Assembly (NCBI RefSeq): GCF_042466685.1
Contig: NZ_CP170448.1
Coordinates: 124,001-188,000 of the forward strand
Direction of reading: 5' to 3'
DNA length: 64,000 nt
Source of the DNA: Vreelandella sp042466685
GTDB taxonomy: Bacteria > Pseudomonadota > Gammaproteobacteria > Pseudomonadales > Halomonadaceae
Shown: piece after piece, positions 53,681 to 62,496 of the stretch
Layout: each line of letters begins with the position of its first letter
Position numbering within the stretch: the first letter of the stretch is position 1
Translations under genes and position numbers: made by a program
Notes under the pieces: generated by a model
Seen by the model: only the letters and a program-made list of their open reading frames with translations
The model's database searches: none
What the model was told of the DNA's origin: nothing

Positions 53681-55214
53681 TGCTTGCCGTTGGACTCAAT
53701 GGTTGAGCGTACTGGTACTGTGCAGCGTACTGGCCGGGTGTACTCATGCGGTGACGCGTGAACACCATACCACCCTTGCCTTGGATGAGGGACGCAATAC
53801 TTGGCTGGGTGAACAGGCTTATCAGGCGTTAGCGGAGCAGACAGAACCCGATGGTTTTGCGCTGCTGGCCAATGGGCAGGAAGCCTTTGCGGCTCGGGTG
53901 GGGCTGATTCGCCAAGCCCAGCGAGAACTGAATATCCAAACCTACTTACTGGGCGAGGGACAAACGACACGTCTCATCCTGTCTCAGCTGCTGAATGCCG
54001 CCGAGGAGGGTGTTCGGGTGCGCCTGCTGGTCGATGACTTCGGCGCTGTTGGCCAAGGTGATCGTTTGGCAGCATTGGCGAGCCACCCGAGTATCCATGT
54101 GCGGGTTTATAACCCGCTAGCGGTGGGCCGTGGGCATATGACTACACGCGTCTTGGCCTCGGTGGTCAACCCTGCTAAGCAGCACCGTCGTATGCATAAC
54201 AAACTGTGGGTAGCCGATAACAGTGTCGCCATTGTGGGCGGGCGCAATCTGGGTGATGAGTATTTCGATGCCAACGACTCGCGCAACTTTGCCGATTTGG
54301 ACTTTACGACCATTGGCGAAGTAGTGCCCGAGCTTTCGCGTAGCTTTGATATGTACTGGAACCACGGCCTGGCTCAGCCTATTGAGCGTTACCACCAAGT
54401 AGCGGATAACGCTTGGCTAACGCTCAAGACCGAGCTGGAGGAGTGGTTAGACGATAATGCCGACTCGCAATACTTCAGCGAACTGCGCCGTCAGCCGCGC
54501 GAATCACTACCCTGGGAGACGTTGCACTGGGGCGAAGGCCTTGCGATGTGGGATACCCCCGGCAAGCTTTCATCTGCAACTCCCGAATGGCGAGAGACCT
54601 TGCTCGGCGATTTAACCGAGGGCATTGAGCTGAACGAGCGGCTGGTGATTATTTCGGCGTACTTTGTACCCACCGAGTGGGGGGTGAAAAACCTAATCGA
54701 ACTTGCTGACCGGGGAGTGGCCGTCGAAATTATTACCAATTCTCTGGAGTCCACTGACGCTGCTGTGGTGCATGGCGCTTACGCGCCCTGGCGTGAAACG
54801 CTGCTCGCCCACGGTATCGCTCTTTATGAGCTGCGGCCCGAGCAGGAAGCAGGCCCTGATGAAGACATGCGTGTGCCCGGCGCTTCGGCTTCCGCGCTCC
54901 ATATCAAGGCATTGAGCTTTGACGATCAACTGTTCGTGGGCTCGTTCAATGCTGACCCCCGGTCGATCTACTGGAATACTGAAATTGGTGTGCTGGCGCG
55001 CAGCGACACCCTTTTGCAAGCGTTTAACGATTTGGTCGCCGTAGGCCAGGAGCCTGCGCTGAGTTACCGTATCGAACTTACCCCAGAGGGTGAGCTTAAC
55101 TGGCACCTGGAGCGCGATGGAGCAATGGACGTTTTAACCACTGAACCCGGGGGATTTTGGCGCCATTTCAACGCCTGGTTAAGCCATACGCTTAAGCTTG
55201 AGCGCTGGTTATAG
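53661..55214 (+). CDS. Lipoprotein cardiolipin-synthase-like PLD enzyme (ClsC/YmdC-type)
   Basis: 517 residues from ATG 53661 (a TTG directly before and an ATG at 53670 are alternatives). Signal peptide with lipobox VLAG-Cys27. Two phospholipase D motifs: His179-x-Lys181-x4-Asp186 in HNKLWVADNS and His414-x-Lys416-x4-Asp421 in HIKALSFDDQ, each followed by Gly-Gly/Ser-Asn/Arg contexts typical of the family, so it should be catalytically active. Probably makes cardiolipin or remodels phosphatidyl lipids at the periplasmic face. ClsC in E. coli acts with a neighbouring small protein YmdB; here the partner is an unrelated small membrane protein. Confidence 0.85.
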   Translation: MTTTMTNACRWTQWLSVLVLCSVLAGCTHAVTREHHTTLALDEGRNTWLGEQAYQALAEQTEPDGFALLANGQEAFAARVGLIRQAQRELNIQTYLLGEGQTTRLILSQLLNAAEEGVRVRLLVDDFGAVGQGDRLAALASHPSIHVRVYNPLAVGRGHMTTRVLASVVNPAKQHRRMHNKLWVADNSVAIVGGRNLGDEYFDANDSRNFADLDFTTIGEVVPELSRSFDMYWNHGLAQPIERYHQVADNAWLTLKTELEEWLDDNADSQYFSELRRQPRESLPWETLHWGEGLAMWDTPGKLSSATPEWRETLLGDLTEGIELNERLVIISAYFVPTEWGVKNLIELADRGVAVEIITNSLESTDAAVVHGAYAPWRETLLAHGIALYELRPEQEAGPDEDMRVPGASASALHIKALSFDDQLFVGSFNADPRSIYWNTEIGVLARSDTLLQAFNDLVAVGQEPALSYRIELTPEGELNWHLERDGAMDVLTTEPGGFWRHFNAWLSHTLKLERWL

Positions 55215-55356
55215 TGTATTTTTGCAAACTAGCGTTAGAAACCGATGCTTGTGTTTTTGCCGTTCCAGTTCCAGATTAATAGCAGCCTTAACGATTAAAC
55301 GCTGAGGCACATTAAAAAAATGCACAAACCTTATCTCACTGGGAGCGACAAATAAC

Positions 55357-56565
55357 ATGATCAATAAGCGCGCATTAGCCACCGCTGTGGCGGCCTCAAC
55401 CCTGGCAATGGCCGGGTTCGCACAGGCAGAGGTCAAAGTTGGCTTCTTGGGCGGTTTTACCGGGGGAATTGAGAGTTTAACGCCACCTATTTTTGAAGGG
55501 GCGCAGTTAGCCGTTGAGCAGATCAATGAGCAGGGCGGGATTTTAGACGGTCAAACCTTGGTCATGCCATCTGGCGATACCACCTGTTCCGATGCATCGG
55601 CGGCCTCCAACGCTGCCGACCGTATGGTGAACTCTGAAAATGTCACCGCGATTGTCGGTGCGCTGTGTACTGGTGCGACCATTGCCGCGGCTAACAACGC
55701 CGCCATTCCCGGTGGTGTGTTGATGGTATCGCCTGCCTCGACCGCGCCTGCGGTATCGGAGCTGGACGATAATGATCTTGTCTTCCGTACCGTACCGTCA
55801 GACGCTTTCCAGGGAGAAATCCTTGCCAAGCTGCTGCTTGATAAAGGTATTGATGCTGTAGCGGTCACTTACGTCAACAATGATTATGGTCAGGGCCTGT
55901 CTGATGCCTTCAGCGCCGCTTTTGAAGCTGGCGGCGGTGAGATTACCGAGAACCTTGCCCACGAAGATAACCGCGCGGATTATCGCTCTGAGCTAGGCTC
56001 GCTTTCAGTCAGTGGCGTGGATACTCTCGTCGTGCTGGCCTATGCCGACACCTCGGGCCAGACCGTGCTGCGCCAAGCTTATGAAAGCGGTATGTTTACC
56101 CAGTACGTAGGTGCTGACGGTATGGTTGGCGATAGTCTGATCAATGCCATTGGTGCAGACGTATTGGATGGCATGATCGCCACCCGCCCTGGCAGCCCTG
56201 ACCTGCCTGGTACCGATATTTTTATCGAAGCCGCCGAAGCTGCTGATCTAGACCCCAGCGCTGTGTTTGCTGCCCAGGCTTACGATGCCGCTTTCCTGAT
56301 CGCGTTGGCAATTGAGCAGAATGGTAGCGCAGAGCGTGAAGGACTTTCAGAAGCCTTGCGCAGCGTTTCCAGCGCCCCTGGCGAGGTCATTCTGCCTGGC
56401 GAGTGGGAAAAAGCGGTTGAGCTGATTGCGGCAGGTACCGAGATCAACTATGAAGGCGCCTCTGGCTCTCATGAGTTTGATGAAAACGGCGACGTACCTG
56501 GCGTAGTAGTGGAAATGGCGGTAGAAGACGGCGCCTTTACCAGTAAAGGTCAGGTTGATCTCTAA
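55357..56565 (+). CDS. Branched-chain amino-acid-type ABC transporter binding protein (LivK-like)
   Basis: 402 residues with a signal peptide (about 1-24, cleavage after AQA). Type I periplasmic-binding-protein fold: VKVGFLGGFTGG, GAQLAVEQINEQGGI, IVGALCTGATIAAAN, VYVNNDYGQGL-like VTYVNNDYGQGLSDAF and the hinge segments later. Two cysteines (TCSD, LCTG) resemble the disulfide of LivK. Substrate may be a branched-chain amino acid or a related amide/urea; sequence alone does not decide. The matching permease and ATPase genes are on the opposite strand beyond dhaK. GGGAGCGACAAATAAC precedes the ATG. Confidence 0.88.
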   Translation: MINKRALATAVAASTLAMAGFAQAEVKVGFLGGFTGGIESLTPPIFEGAQLAVEQINEQGGILDGQTLVMPSGDTTCSDASAASNAADRMVNSENVTAIVGALCTGATIAAANNAAIPGGVLMVSPASTAPAVSELDDNDLVFRTVPSDAFQGEILAKLLLDKGIDAVAVTYVNNDYGQGLSDAFSAAFEAGGGEITENLAHEDNRADYRSELGSLSVSGVDTLVVLAYADTSGQTVLRQAYESGMFTQYVGADGMVGDSLINAIGADVLDGMIATRPGSPDLPGTDIFIEAAEAADLDPSAVFAAQAYDAAFLIALAIEQNGSAEREGLSEALRSVSSAPGEVILPGEWEKAVELIAAGTEINYEGASGSHEFDENGDVPGVVVEMAVEDGAFTSKGQVDL

Positions 56566-56586
56566 TTCTCAGCCTTAGCGTTAAAT

Positions 56587-56616
56587 ATGCCTGGCTTATT
56601 AAGTCGGGCATTTTTT
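56587..56616 (+). terminator. Intrinsic terminator after livK-like gene
   Basis: Stem ATGCCTGGCTTA / TAAGTCGGGCAT (56587-56611, two wobble pairs, tight loop) followed by TTTTTT. It lies 22 bases after the livK-like stop. Confidence 0.85.
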
Positions 56617-56898
56617 ATTTGGTATGGCTCAACTTGTTGCCTTCTGGCGTTAATTCAGCTCAACCTGGCGATTACTCGCCAGCAAATAGCCGATACCATA
56701 GGGAAAGACAATACGCACTATTGGCCGTGCGATGGCCAAGTTACAGCAAGCGGGCAGGTTGAAAAGAGTAGGGACAGATAGTCTGGCTATTGAGAGTTTA
56801 TCAATGAGTGAGCACCCAGCCTGCGCCATGCTTGGTGCAGCAAAAAAAGCTCGCCAGCCGACGCCCCCATGACGTCAGTAACCAGAGGTGACGAGAGC
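56617..56898. other. Gap upstream of dhaK with two small hairpins
   Basis: About 280 bases without a supported gene. It contains CTGGCG/CGCCAG (56665-56682) and TTGGCC/GGCCAA (56721-56739) inverted repeats that could be operators for dhaK control. A 64-codon frame starting in the preceding terminator is not believed. No clear promoter hexamers were identified. Confidence 0.5.
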
Positions 56899-58530
56899 AT
56901 GACGCAATTTATCAACAACAAAGAAGATGCAGTCACCGACGCGATCGACGGTCTTATCAGGGCATCCGGTGGCCAGTTGACACGCCTGGATGGCTATCCT
57001 CATATTCGCGTGGTGGTGCGATCCGACTGGGATAAGTCCCGAGTGGCGTTGGTTTCCGGCGGCGGTTCTGGTCACGAACCGGCCCATGCCGGCTTCGTCG
57101 GCAAGGGCATGCTAACCGCGGCTGTCTGCGGTGACGTCTTCGCCTCACCCTCGGTCGATGCGGTTCTGGCCGCAATACTGGCGGTTACCGGATCGGCAGG
57201 CTGCTTGCTGATCGTCAAGAATTACACCGGTGACCGACTGAATTTCGGGCTGGCCGCCGAGCGTGCCCGTGCCTTAGGGCATAAAGTGAGTATGGTGGTG
57301 GTCGACGACGATATTGCCTTGCCCGACCTTCCGCAGGCTCGGGGTGTGGCGGGCACACTCTTTGTACATAAGATAGCCGGGGCATTGGCCGAACAGGGGG
57401 CGGAGCTTGAAACCCTGACCAATGCCGCTAAGCGAGTGATCGCAAACACCCACAGTATCGGTATGTCACTGGATACCTGTAGCGTGCCCGGCTCGCCCAA
57501 AGAGCAGCGCATTCCCTCCGGGATGGCGGAGCTAGGGCTTGGCATCCATGGCGAAGCGGGTGTTGAGCAGATTGCTTACGACGGCGCGAAAAACGCCATG
57601 GCTGCCGTCGCCGCAAAGCTGGCCACCGTCATGGATAAACAGCTCCATGCTGTCCTGCTGAATAACCTCGGCGGCGCGTCGGCACTGGAAATGGCGGTGC
57701 TCGCCAACGAGCTTCTGACGTCCTCCATTGCCAGCCGCCTGAAACTCATCGTCGGGCCAGCGCCCATGATGACGTCGCTGGACATGCAGGGGTTCTCCGT
57801 ATCGGTGTATCCGGTCACCCAGGACGATGAGGCCTTGCTAGCCGCCGCCTGTGGCCCCACGGCCTGGCCTGGCTGCAAGAGTATCCAGCCAATCAGCCTA
57901 CAAGAGCTTCCCGATGGTTTACGGCCTATTCAACCTATCCCATCCTGGCATGATCAGACCGCCAACTTGCTGACGAGGTGGTGCCAGGTACTGATCGACT
58001 CCGAAGCGGATCTGAATGCGCTGGATGCCAAGTCAGGTGACGGTGATACCGGCTCAACCCTCGCTGGAGCCGCCAGGGCCTTGTTAAGCGCGCTGAATAG
58101 AATGCCTCTGGCCGATCATCCACAGCTGTATCGCGCCATAGGGCAGGCGCTTAGCCAGACCATGGGGGGCTCCTCTGGTGTGCTGCTGGCTATTTTCTTC
58201 TCCGCGGCAGGAGATGCTGCGTCCAGCGGACTACCCAGGGTCGCTGCGCTGAAGGAGGGGCTCAACCGGATGCAGCAAATCGGGGGTGCGAAGTTGGGCG
58301 ACAGAACCCTGGTGGATGCCCTAAAACCCGCTTTAGATGCACTCGACGATAGCACCGCCTCCGCCGCCAGAGCGGCGAGAAAAGGGGCAACTCATACCGC
58401 TACCATTGTAAAAGCAAACGCGGGGCGCGCCGCCTATATAAACGCCGAACAGCTCCGGGGGCATATTGATCCCGGCGCTGAAGCGGTGGCACGATTGTTT
58501 GAAGAGCTGGAAGCGCAGCCAGCGAAGTAG
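56899..58530 (+). CDS. dhaK: ATP-dependent dihydroxyacetone kinase (fused DhaK-DhaL)
   Basis: Phosphorylates dihydroxyacetone with ATP. 543 residues from ATG 56899 (AGAGGTGACGAG before it; ATG 56869 lacks a site). N-terminal K domain (1-330) with LVSGGGSGHEPAHAG, KNYTGDRLNFG and the substrate-linking His217 in GLGIHGEAG. C-terminal L domain (about 350-543) with DAKSGDGDTGSTL metal-binding aspartates, MGGSSGVLLA and DRTLVDALKPAL. This is the single-chain Citrobacter-type enzyme, not the PEP-dependent three-part one. It sits between the two halves of an amino-acid ABC system, with no visible glycerol genes alongside. Confidence 0.93.
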   Translation: MTQFINNKEDAVTDAIDGLIRASGGQLTRLDGYPHIRVVVRSDWDKSRVALVSGGGSGHEPAHAGFVGKGMLTAAVCGDVFASPSVDAVLAAILAVTGSAGCLLIVKNYTGDRLNFGLAAERARALGHKVSMVVVDDDIALPDLPQARGVAGTLFVHKIAGALAEQGAELETLTNAAKRVIANTHSIGMSLDTCSVPGSPKEQRIPSGMAELGLGIHGEAGVEQIAYDGAKNAMAAVAAKLATVMDKQLHAVLLNNLGGASALEMAVLANELLTSSIASRLKLIVGPAPMMTSLDMQGFSVSVYPVTQDDEALLAAACGPTAWPGCKSIQPISLQELPDGLRPIQPIPSWHDQTANLLTRWCQVLIDSEADLNALDAKSGDGDTGSTLAGAARALLSALNRMPLADHPQLYRAIGQALSQTMGGSSGVLLAIFFSAAGDAASSGLPRVAALKEGLNRMQQIGGAKLGDRTLVDALKPALDALDDSTASAARAARKGATHTATIVKANAGRAAYINAEQLRGHIDPGAEAVARLFEELEAQPAK

Positions 58531-58535
58531 TGTGA

Positions 58536-59861
58536 TCAGCTATGGCTTTTGATCTTCTCGGGAAGCAGTCCCTTGGGGGCAAAGCGCAGCACCATGGTGA
58601 TCAGCAAGCCAATCACCAGCACCCTTGCCTGCAGTGCGCGGCTATCCATATTGCCCGGTGCATCCCAACCGAACGCGCCTTCGCCGAAGGCTACGGCTAA
58701 CTGCATTAAATAGAGTGCCAGCGGCTCGGACATAATCCAGATGATATACACCGCCACGGCGCCGAAAATGGTGCCCAGGTTGTTGCCAGGCCCGCCGAGA
58801 ATCACCATCACCAGCACCAGGAAGGTATGGTTCAGCGGCAGATAGCCTTGTGGATCGAAGAGGCTGTTGAACGTGCCCAGTATACCGCCGCCCAGGCCCA
58901 TTAGAATGCAGCCCAGCACGAAGATCTCCAGGCGCCGTTTGTTGATGTCCTTACCCATTGCCGCCGCAGACACTTCGTTATCGCGAATGGCCCGAATCAT
59001 CCTCCCCCAGGGGGCGTTGTAGGCACGATTGAGCAGAAAGAAGATCACTGCAATGATCACCGCGGTAAACGAAAGGTAGATGGCACGCGACAGTGTAAAG
59101 CCCAGCTCGGCAGGCCCCGGGGTTGGCCAGGGTAGCGGGGAGACCGTGGCGGTGCCGCGGGTTAGCCAGTCAGAGTTCTTTAAAAACGCCTTGATGATCT
59201 CGGCAATTCCCAGGGTGGCAATGGCCAGGTAATCGCTGCGCAAGCCCAAACAGATATGGCCAATAAAGTAGCCAACGCCACCCGCTAGCGCGCCACCGAC
59301 AATCCAGCCGATCCAGGGCGGTAACCCTAGCCCACCGACAAAACCTGCCTGGCTTTCAATCGCGTCAGTGACCTCGCGTAACTGGCTAATCACGACCAGG
59401 TAAAGCACGACACCCAGCACCACCGCGATAAACGTGCGCAAGGGCTTGGGTACGCCCAGCCGATCCAGCTTACTAGCGCCAACAATCAATACAGTAGCGG
59501 CTGCGCCATACAGCAGAACGCGGCCAAACTCACCGGGTAGCGCGGTGCCCCAGAACGCATCGTTGACCGGTACGCTGAAGAACATCGCACAGAAGCCGCC
59601 CAGGGCGACAAAGCCCATTACCCCGGCATTAAACTGCCCCGCGTAGCCCCACTGGATGGTTAAGCCCAGGGCAAGGATGGCGTAGCAGGCGGCCTCTACC
59701 AGCATGCGCGTGCTGTAGGCGGCGCCCATGATGGTATAGACCACCAAAATTGCCGCCAGCAGCACACCAAACAGTACGAACTCGCGTAGCGGGAAGCGAC
59801 GGGTAGGCGTGGCGTCTTCAGGGGTGTAGGCAGGGTTGCGGGTATTTTCTGAGTTGCTCAT
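58536..59861 (-). CDS. livM: Branched-chain amino acid ABC permease LivM
   Basis: Second permease of the Liv-type ABC importer. 441 residues, about ten membrane helices. Conserved cytoplasmic coupling region with GRMIRAIRDNEVSAAAMGKDINKR, and later LGGPGNNLGTIFGAV. A polar N-terminal tail precedes the first helix. ATG 59861 shares one base with the livH stop (TAATG). It converges with dhaK after 5 bases with no terminator between. Confidence 0.92.
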   Translation of the reverse strand: MSNSENTRNPAYTPEDATPTRRFPLREFVLFGVLLAAILVVYTIMGAAYSTRMLVEAACYAILALGLTIQWGYAGQFNAGVMGFVALGGFCAMFFSVPVNDAFWGTALPGEFGRVLLYGAAATVLIVGASKLDRLGVPKPLRTFIAVVLGVVLYLVVISQLREVTDAIESQAGFVGGLGLPPWIGWIVGGALAGGVGYFIGHICLGLRSDYLAIATLGIAEIIKAFLKNSDWLTRGTATVSPLPWPTPGPAELGFTLSRAIYLSFTAVIIAVIFFLLNRAYNAPWGRMIRAIRDNEVSAAAMGKDINKRRLEIFVLGCILMGLGGGILGTFNSLFDPQGYLPLNHTFLVLVMVILGGPGNNLGTIFGAVAVYIIWIMSEPLALYLMQLAVAFGEGAFGWDAPGNMDSRALQARVLVIGLLITMVLRFAPKGLLPEKIKSHS

Positions 59862-60865
59862 TAGATCACCTTGCCCTTAAAGAGTCCGGTGGGGCGCCAC
59901 ACCAGAATGGCCACCAGAATGAAAAACGGCACCACAATTTTGTACTCGGTTCCCACGAAGGCCAGGTTTGAGGGTAGTTCAAGCCAGGTGGGCAGGCTGT
60001 CGCGGAAGGGCCGCAATAGCACGTTCCAGTTGAATACCGCCAAGGTTTCGGCAAAACCGACCACAAAGCCACCGACAATGGCTCCGTAAGGGTGGCCAAC
60101 GCCGCCCACAATGGCCGCAGCGAAGATAGGCAGTAGCAGGAAGAAGCTTAAGTCGGGTTTGAAAGTGACATCCAGGGAGAGCAGCGTTCCTGCAATGGCG
60201 GCCAGGCTACCCGCAATGATCCAGGTGACCGCCACAATGGTATTGGTATTGATCCCCGATGCCTGGGCAAGCTCAGGATTATCCGACATGGCGCGCATTG
60301 CCTTGCCTAATCGTGAACGGTTAAGGAAAAGGTGCAGCGCCACCACGGCGACGACGGTAATCACAAACAGGTAAATTTGCGGTTCGGTCACCACAATCGG
60401 CGCCCGGGCGCCCTCAAAGGGCAGCGCCAGACGAAAGATCTCTTTGCGATCATCTACGTAGAGGCTCTGCCCGCCGGTACCGGAAAACAGGCGAATCAAA
60501 CCCTGCAAAATTAACGTGACCCCCAGTGATCCAATCACTAACACGATGGGTTTTACCCCATGGGCACGCAGCGGCTTATAGAAGGTTTTGTCGATCCCCA
60601 CTGCCAAGGCGGCAGTAAGCAGCATTGCCAGCGGCAGCATTAGAACCGCGGTCGGCACACCAATGCTGGCGCCCGCTGCCGGGAAAAGTGTGGTCAGTAG
60701 CAGCACCATAAAGGCGCCGAAGGTCATCATGTCGGCGTGGGCAAAGTGGGCAAAACGCATAATGCTGAAAATCAGCGTTACCCCAATCGCCCCGATGGCA
60801 TAAATAGAGCCGCTTACGCTGCCCGAGATCACCACGTTATTAATAAAAAAAACCAGTTCGTTCAC
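59861..60865 (-). CDS. livH: Branched-chain amino acid ABC permease LivH
   Basis: 334 residues from GTG 60865 (GGGAGA 6 nt upstream), beginning MNELVFFINNVVISGSV; the frame extends farther upstream into livF but is not used. About eight membrane helices; YAIGAIGVTLIFSIMRFAHFAHADMMTFGAF and the EAA-like coupling loop GKAMRAMSDNPELAQASGI are typical. Followed by livM with a one-base overlap. Confidence 0.92.
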   Translation of the reverse strand: MNELVFFINNVVISGSVSGSIYAIGAIGVTLIFSIMRFAHFAHADMMTFGAFMVLLLTTLFPAAGASIGVPTAVLMLPLAMLLTAALAVGIDKTFYKPLRAHGVKPIVLVIGSLGVTLILQGLIRLFSGTGGQSLYVDDRKEIFRLALPFEGARAPIVVTEPQIYLFVITVVAVVALHLFLNRSRLGKAMRAMSDNPELAQASGINTNTIVAVTWIIAGSLAAIAGTLLSLDVTFKPDLSFFLLLPIFAAAIVGGVGHPYGAIVGGFVVGFAETLAVFNWNVLLRPFRDSLPTWLELPSNLAFVGTEYKIVVPFFILVAILVWRPTGLFKGKVI

Positions 60866-60881
60866 GTCTATCTCCCTGGGG

Positions 60882-61601
60882 CTAGCCGCCCAAAAAGCTT
60901 TTGGCGACATCCGGGTCAGCAAGAAGTGCTGCCCCAGTGTCGGTAAAGCGGTTTTGGCCAGCGGCCAGCACAAAGCCTTTATCGGCGATCGCGAGGGCCT
61001 GTTTGGCGTTCTGTTCCACCATCAAAATACCCACGCCAGCGGCGTTGATCTGTTTGACGCGGTCGAAGATTTCATTCATATAAAGCGGCGAGAGCCCCGC
61101 GGTGGGCTCATCGAGCAATAGCAGGCTGGGCTCGGCCATCAAGGCGCGCCCCATGGCGACCATCTGGCGCTGCCCCCCGGAGAGCTCGCCGGCGGGCTGG
61201 CGGCGCTTTTCATACAGCGGTGGGAAAAACTCATACACCTGAGCGAGCATACGCTTGACGTTTTGCGGCTTTAAAAAGGCGCCCATCTCGAGGTTTTCCT
61301 GCACCGAAAGGCTGGGGAAAACGTTCTTCTCCTGGGGCACAAAGCCCATGCCGCGCTGCACTAATTGGTTAGGCGGTAGGTTTTGGATCGGTTGGCCGTT
61401 AAGCAGTATTTCACCCTGATTGACATGCAGCAGGCCAAACACTGCTTTTAGCATAGTGGATTTACCCGCCCCGTTAGGGCCGACGATCACGCCGACTTCA
61501 TCGGCTTCCAGCGTCATGTTCACCCCATTGAGGATGTTCATGCCGCCATAGCCGCCGTGCACATCGCGTGCATCGATTAATGGCCTGGTTGTTGATGACA
61601 T
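60882..61601 (-). CDS. livF: Branched-chain amino acid ABC ATPase LivF
   Basis: 239 residues from ATG 61601. Walker A VGPNGAGKST, Q-loop VPQEKNVF, signature ELSGGQRQMVAMGRAL, Walker B LLLLDEPTAGLSP. Shorter than LivG, as expected. Lies between livG and livH on the same strand. A 75-base gap separates it from livG; the ribosome site is weak. Confidence 0.92.
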   Translation of the reverse strand: MSSTTRPLIDARDVHGGYGGMNILNGVNMTLEADEVGVIVGPNGAGKSTMLKAVFGLLHVNQGEILLNGQPIQNLPPNQLVQRGMGFVPQEKNVFPSLSVQENLEMGAFLKPQNVKRMLAQVYEFFPPLYEKRRQPAGELSGGQRQMVAMGRALMAEPSLLLLDEPTAGLSPLYMNEIFDRVKQINAAGVGILMVEQNAKQALAIADKGFVLAAGQNRFTDTGAALLADPDVAKSFLGG

Positions 61602-61676
61602 AAGCAAAGTATTCCAGCAAGGTCGCGTTGCAGCGACATTATTATAGTCATTGGCTAATGGGAGAAAGTGTCACGC

Positions 61677-62447
61677 TTAAGCGGCATCGGTACCGAAGTA
61701 GGCTTCGATGACCTCAGGGTTGTTCTGGATATCGTTAATATGTCCTTCCACCATCACGCTGCCCTGGGCCAGCACAATGACTGGATCGCAGAGGCGAGCA
61801 ATCATCTCCATATCGTGTTCAATGACCAGAAAGGTGTAGCCCATCTCGCGGTTCAGGCGCTCAATATTGCCGATCAAATCGCCCAACAGGGTGCGGTTTA
61901 CCCCGGCGGCGATCTCATCAAGGAGCACCACCTTGGCGTCGGTCATCATGGTGCGGCCAAGCTCCAGCAGCTTCTTCTGGCCGCCGGACAAGTTGCCCGC
62001 TAGCTCATTACGCACGTGGTGCAGGCCGACGAAATCAATCACCTCCAGCGCGCGGCGGCGCACCTCGGCTTCTTCTTGGCGCACTATGCCCGGCTTTAAC
62101 CAAGCGCTGAAAAGGCTTTCTCCCGATTGATGGGGTGGCACCATCATGAGGTTCTCCAGTGCGCTCATCTGACTGAACTCGTGGGCAATCTGGAAGGTAC
62201 GCAGCAGGCCTTTGTGAAAACGCTGGTCGGCGCTAAGCGCGGTAATGTCTTCACCATTGAGAAGGACGCGGCCGCTATCCGGGGCTAAAGCGCCGGCAAT
62301 TAGGTTAAACAGGGTAGATTTGCCCGCGCCGTTAGGGCCGATCATACCGGTAATGGAGCCTGCCTCCACCTGAATGGAGCAGTCGTTAATTACCTGCAGG
62401 CCGCCAAACGCTTTGTTAACTCGCTGTACATCAATAAGAGGGGTCAT
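61677..62447 (-). CDS. livG: Branched-chain amino acid ABC ATPase LivG
   Basis: 256 residues: MTPLIDVQRVNKAFGG, Walker A MIGPNGAGKSTLFN, Q-loop, NLSGGQKKLLELGRTM signature, Walker B VVLLDEIAAGVN and the C-terminal LVIEHDMEMIARLCD. First gene of the livGFHM operon on the minus strand. The strong hairpin upstream (62464-62487) separates it from the sodium-transporter gene. Confidence 0.93.
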   Translation of the reverse strand: MTPLIDVQRVNKAFGGLQVINDCSIQVEAGSITGMIGPNGAGKSTLFNLIAGALAPDSGRVLLNGEDITALSADQRFHKGLLRTFQIAHEFSQMSALENLMMVPPHQSGESLFSAWLKPGIVRQEEAEVRRRALEVIDFVGLHHVRNELAGNLSGGQKKLLELGRTMMTDAKVVLLDEIAAGVNRTLLGDLIGNIERLNREMGYTFLVIEHDMEMIARLCDPVIVLAQGSVMVEGHINDIQNNPEVIEAYFGTDAA

Positions 62448-62463
62448 GGTGTCTCCACGCGAT

Positions 62464-62487
62464 GCAGGCGGCTAAAAAGCCGCCTGC
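62464..62487. terminator. Strong hairpin between NSS gene and livG
   Basis: Perfect 10-bp inverted repeat GCAGGCGGCT / AGCCGCCTGC with a 4-nt loop, just after the NSS stop. On the transcribed minus strand there is no T-run after it, so it may be a weak terminator, an mRNA end stabiliser or a Rho-linked boundary. Confidence 0.6.
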
Positions 62488-62496
62488 GTACTGTTA

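Noticed and set aside
55300..55325. Sigma-54 promoter (GGCAC...TGCA) before the livK-like gene
   Set aside because: The GG and GC elements are 14 bases apart instead of 10.
56587..56781. 64-codon frame after the livK-like gene
   Set aside because: Its ATG lies in the stem of the intrinsic terminator at 56587-56616; no ribosome site; composition unlike the neighbours.
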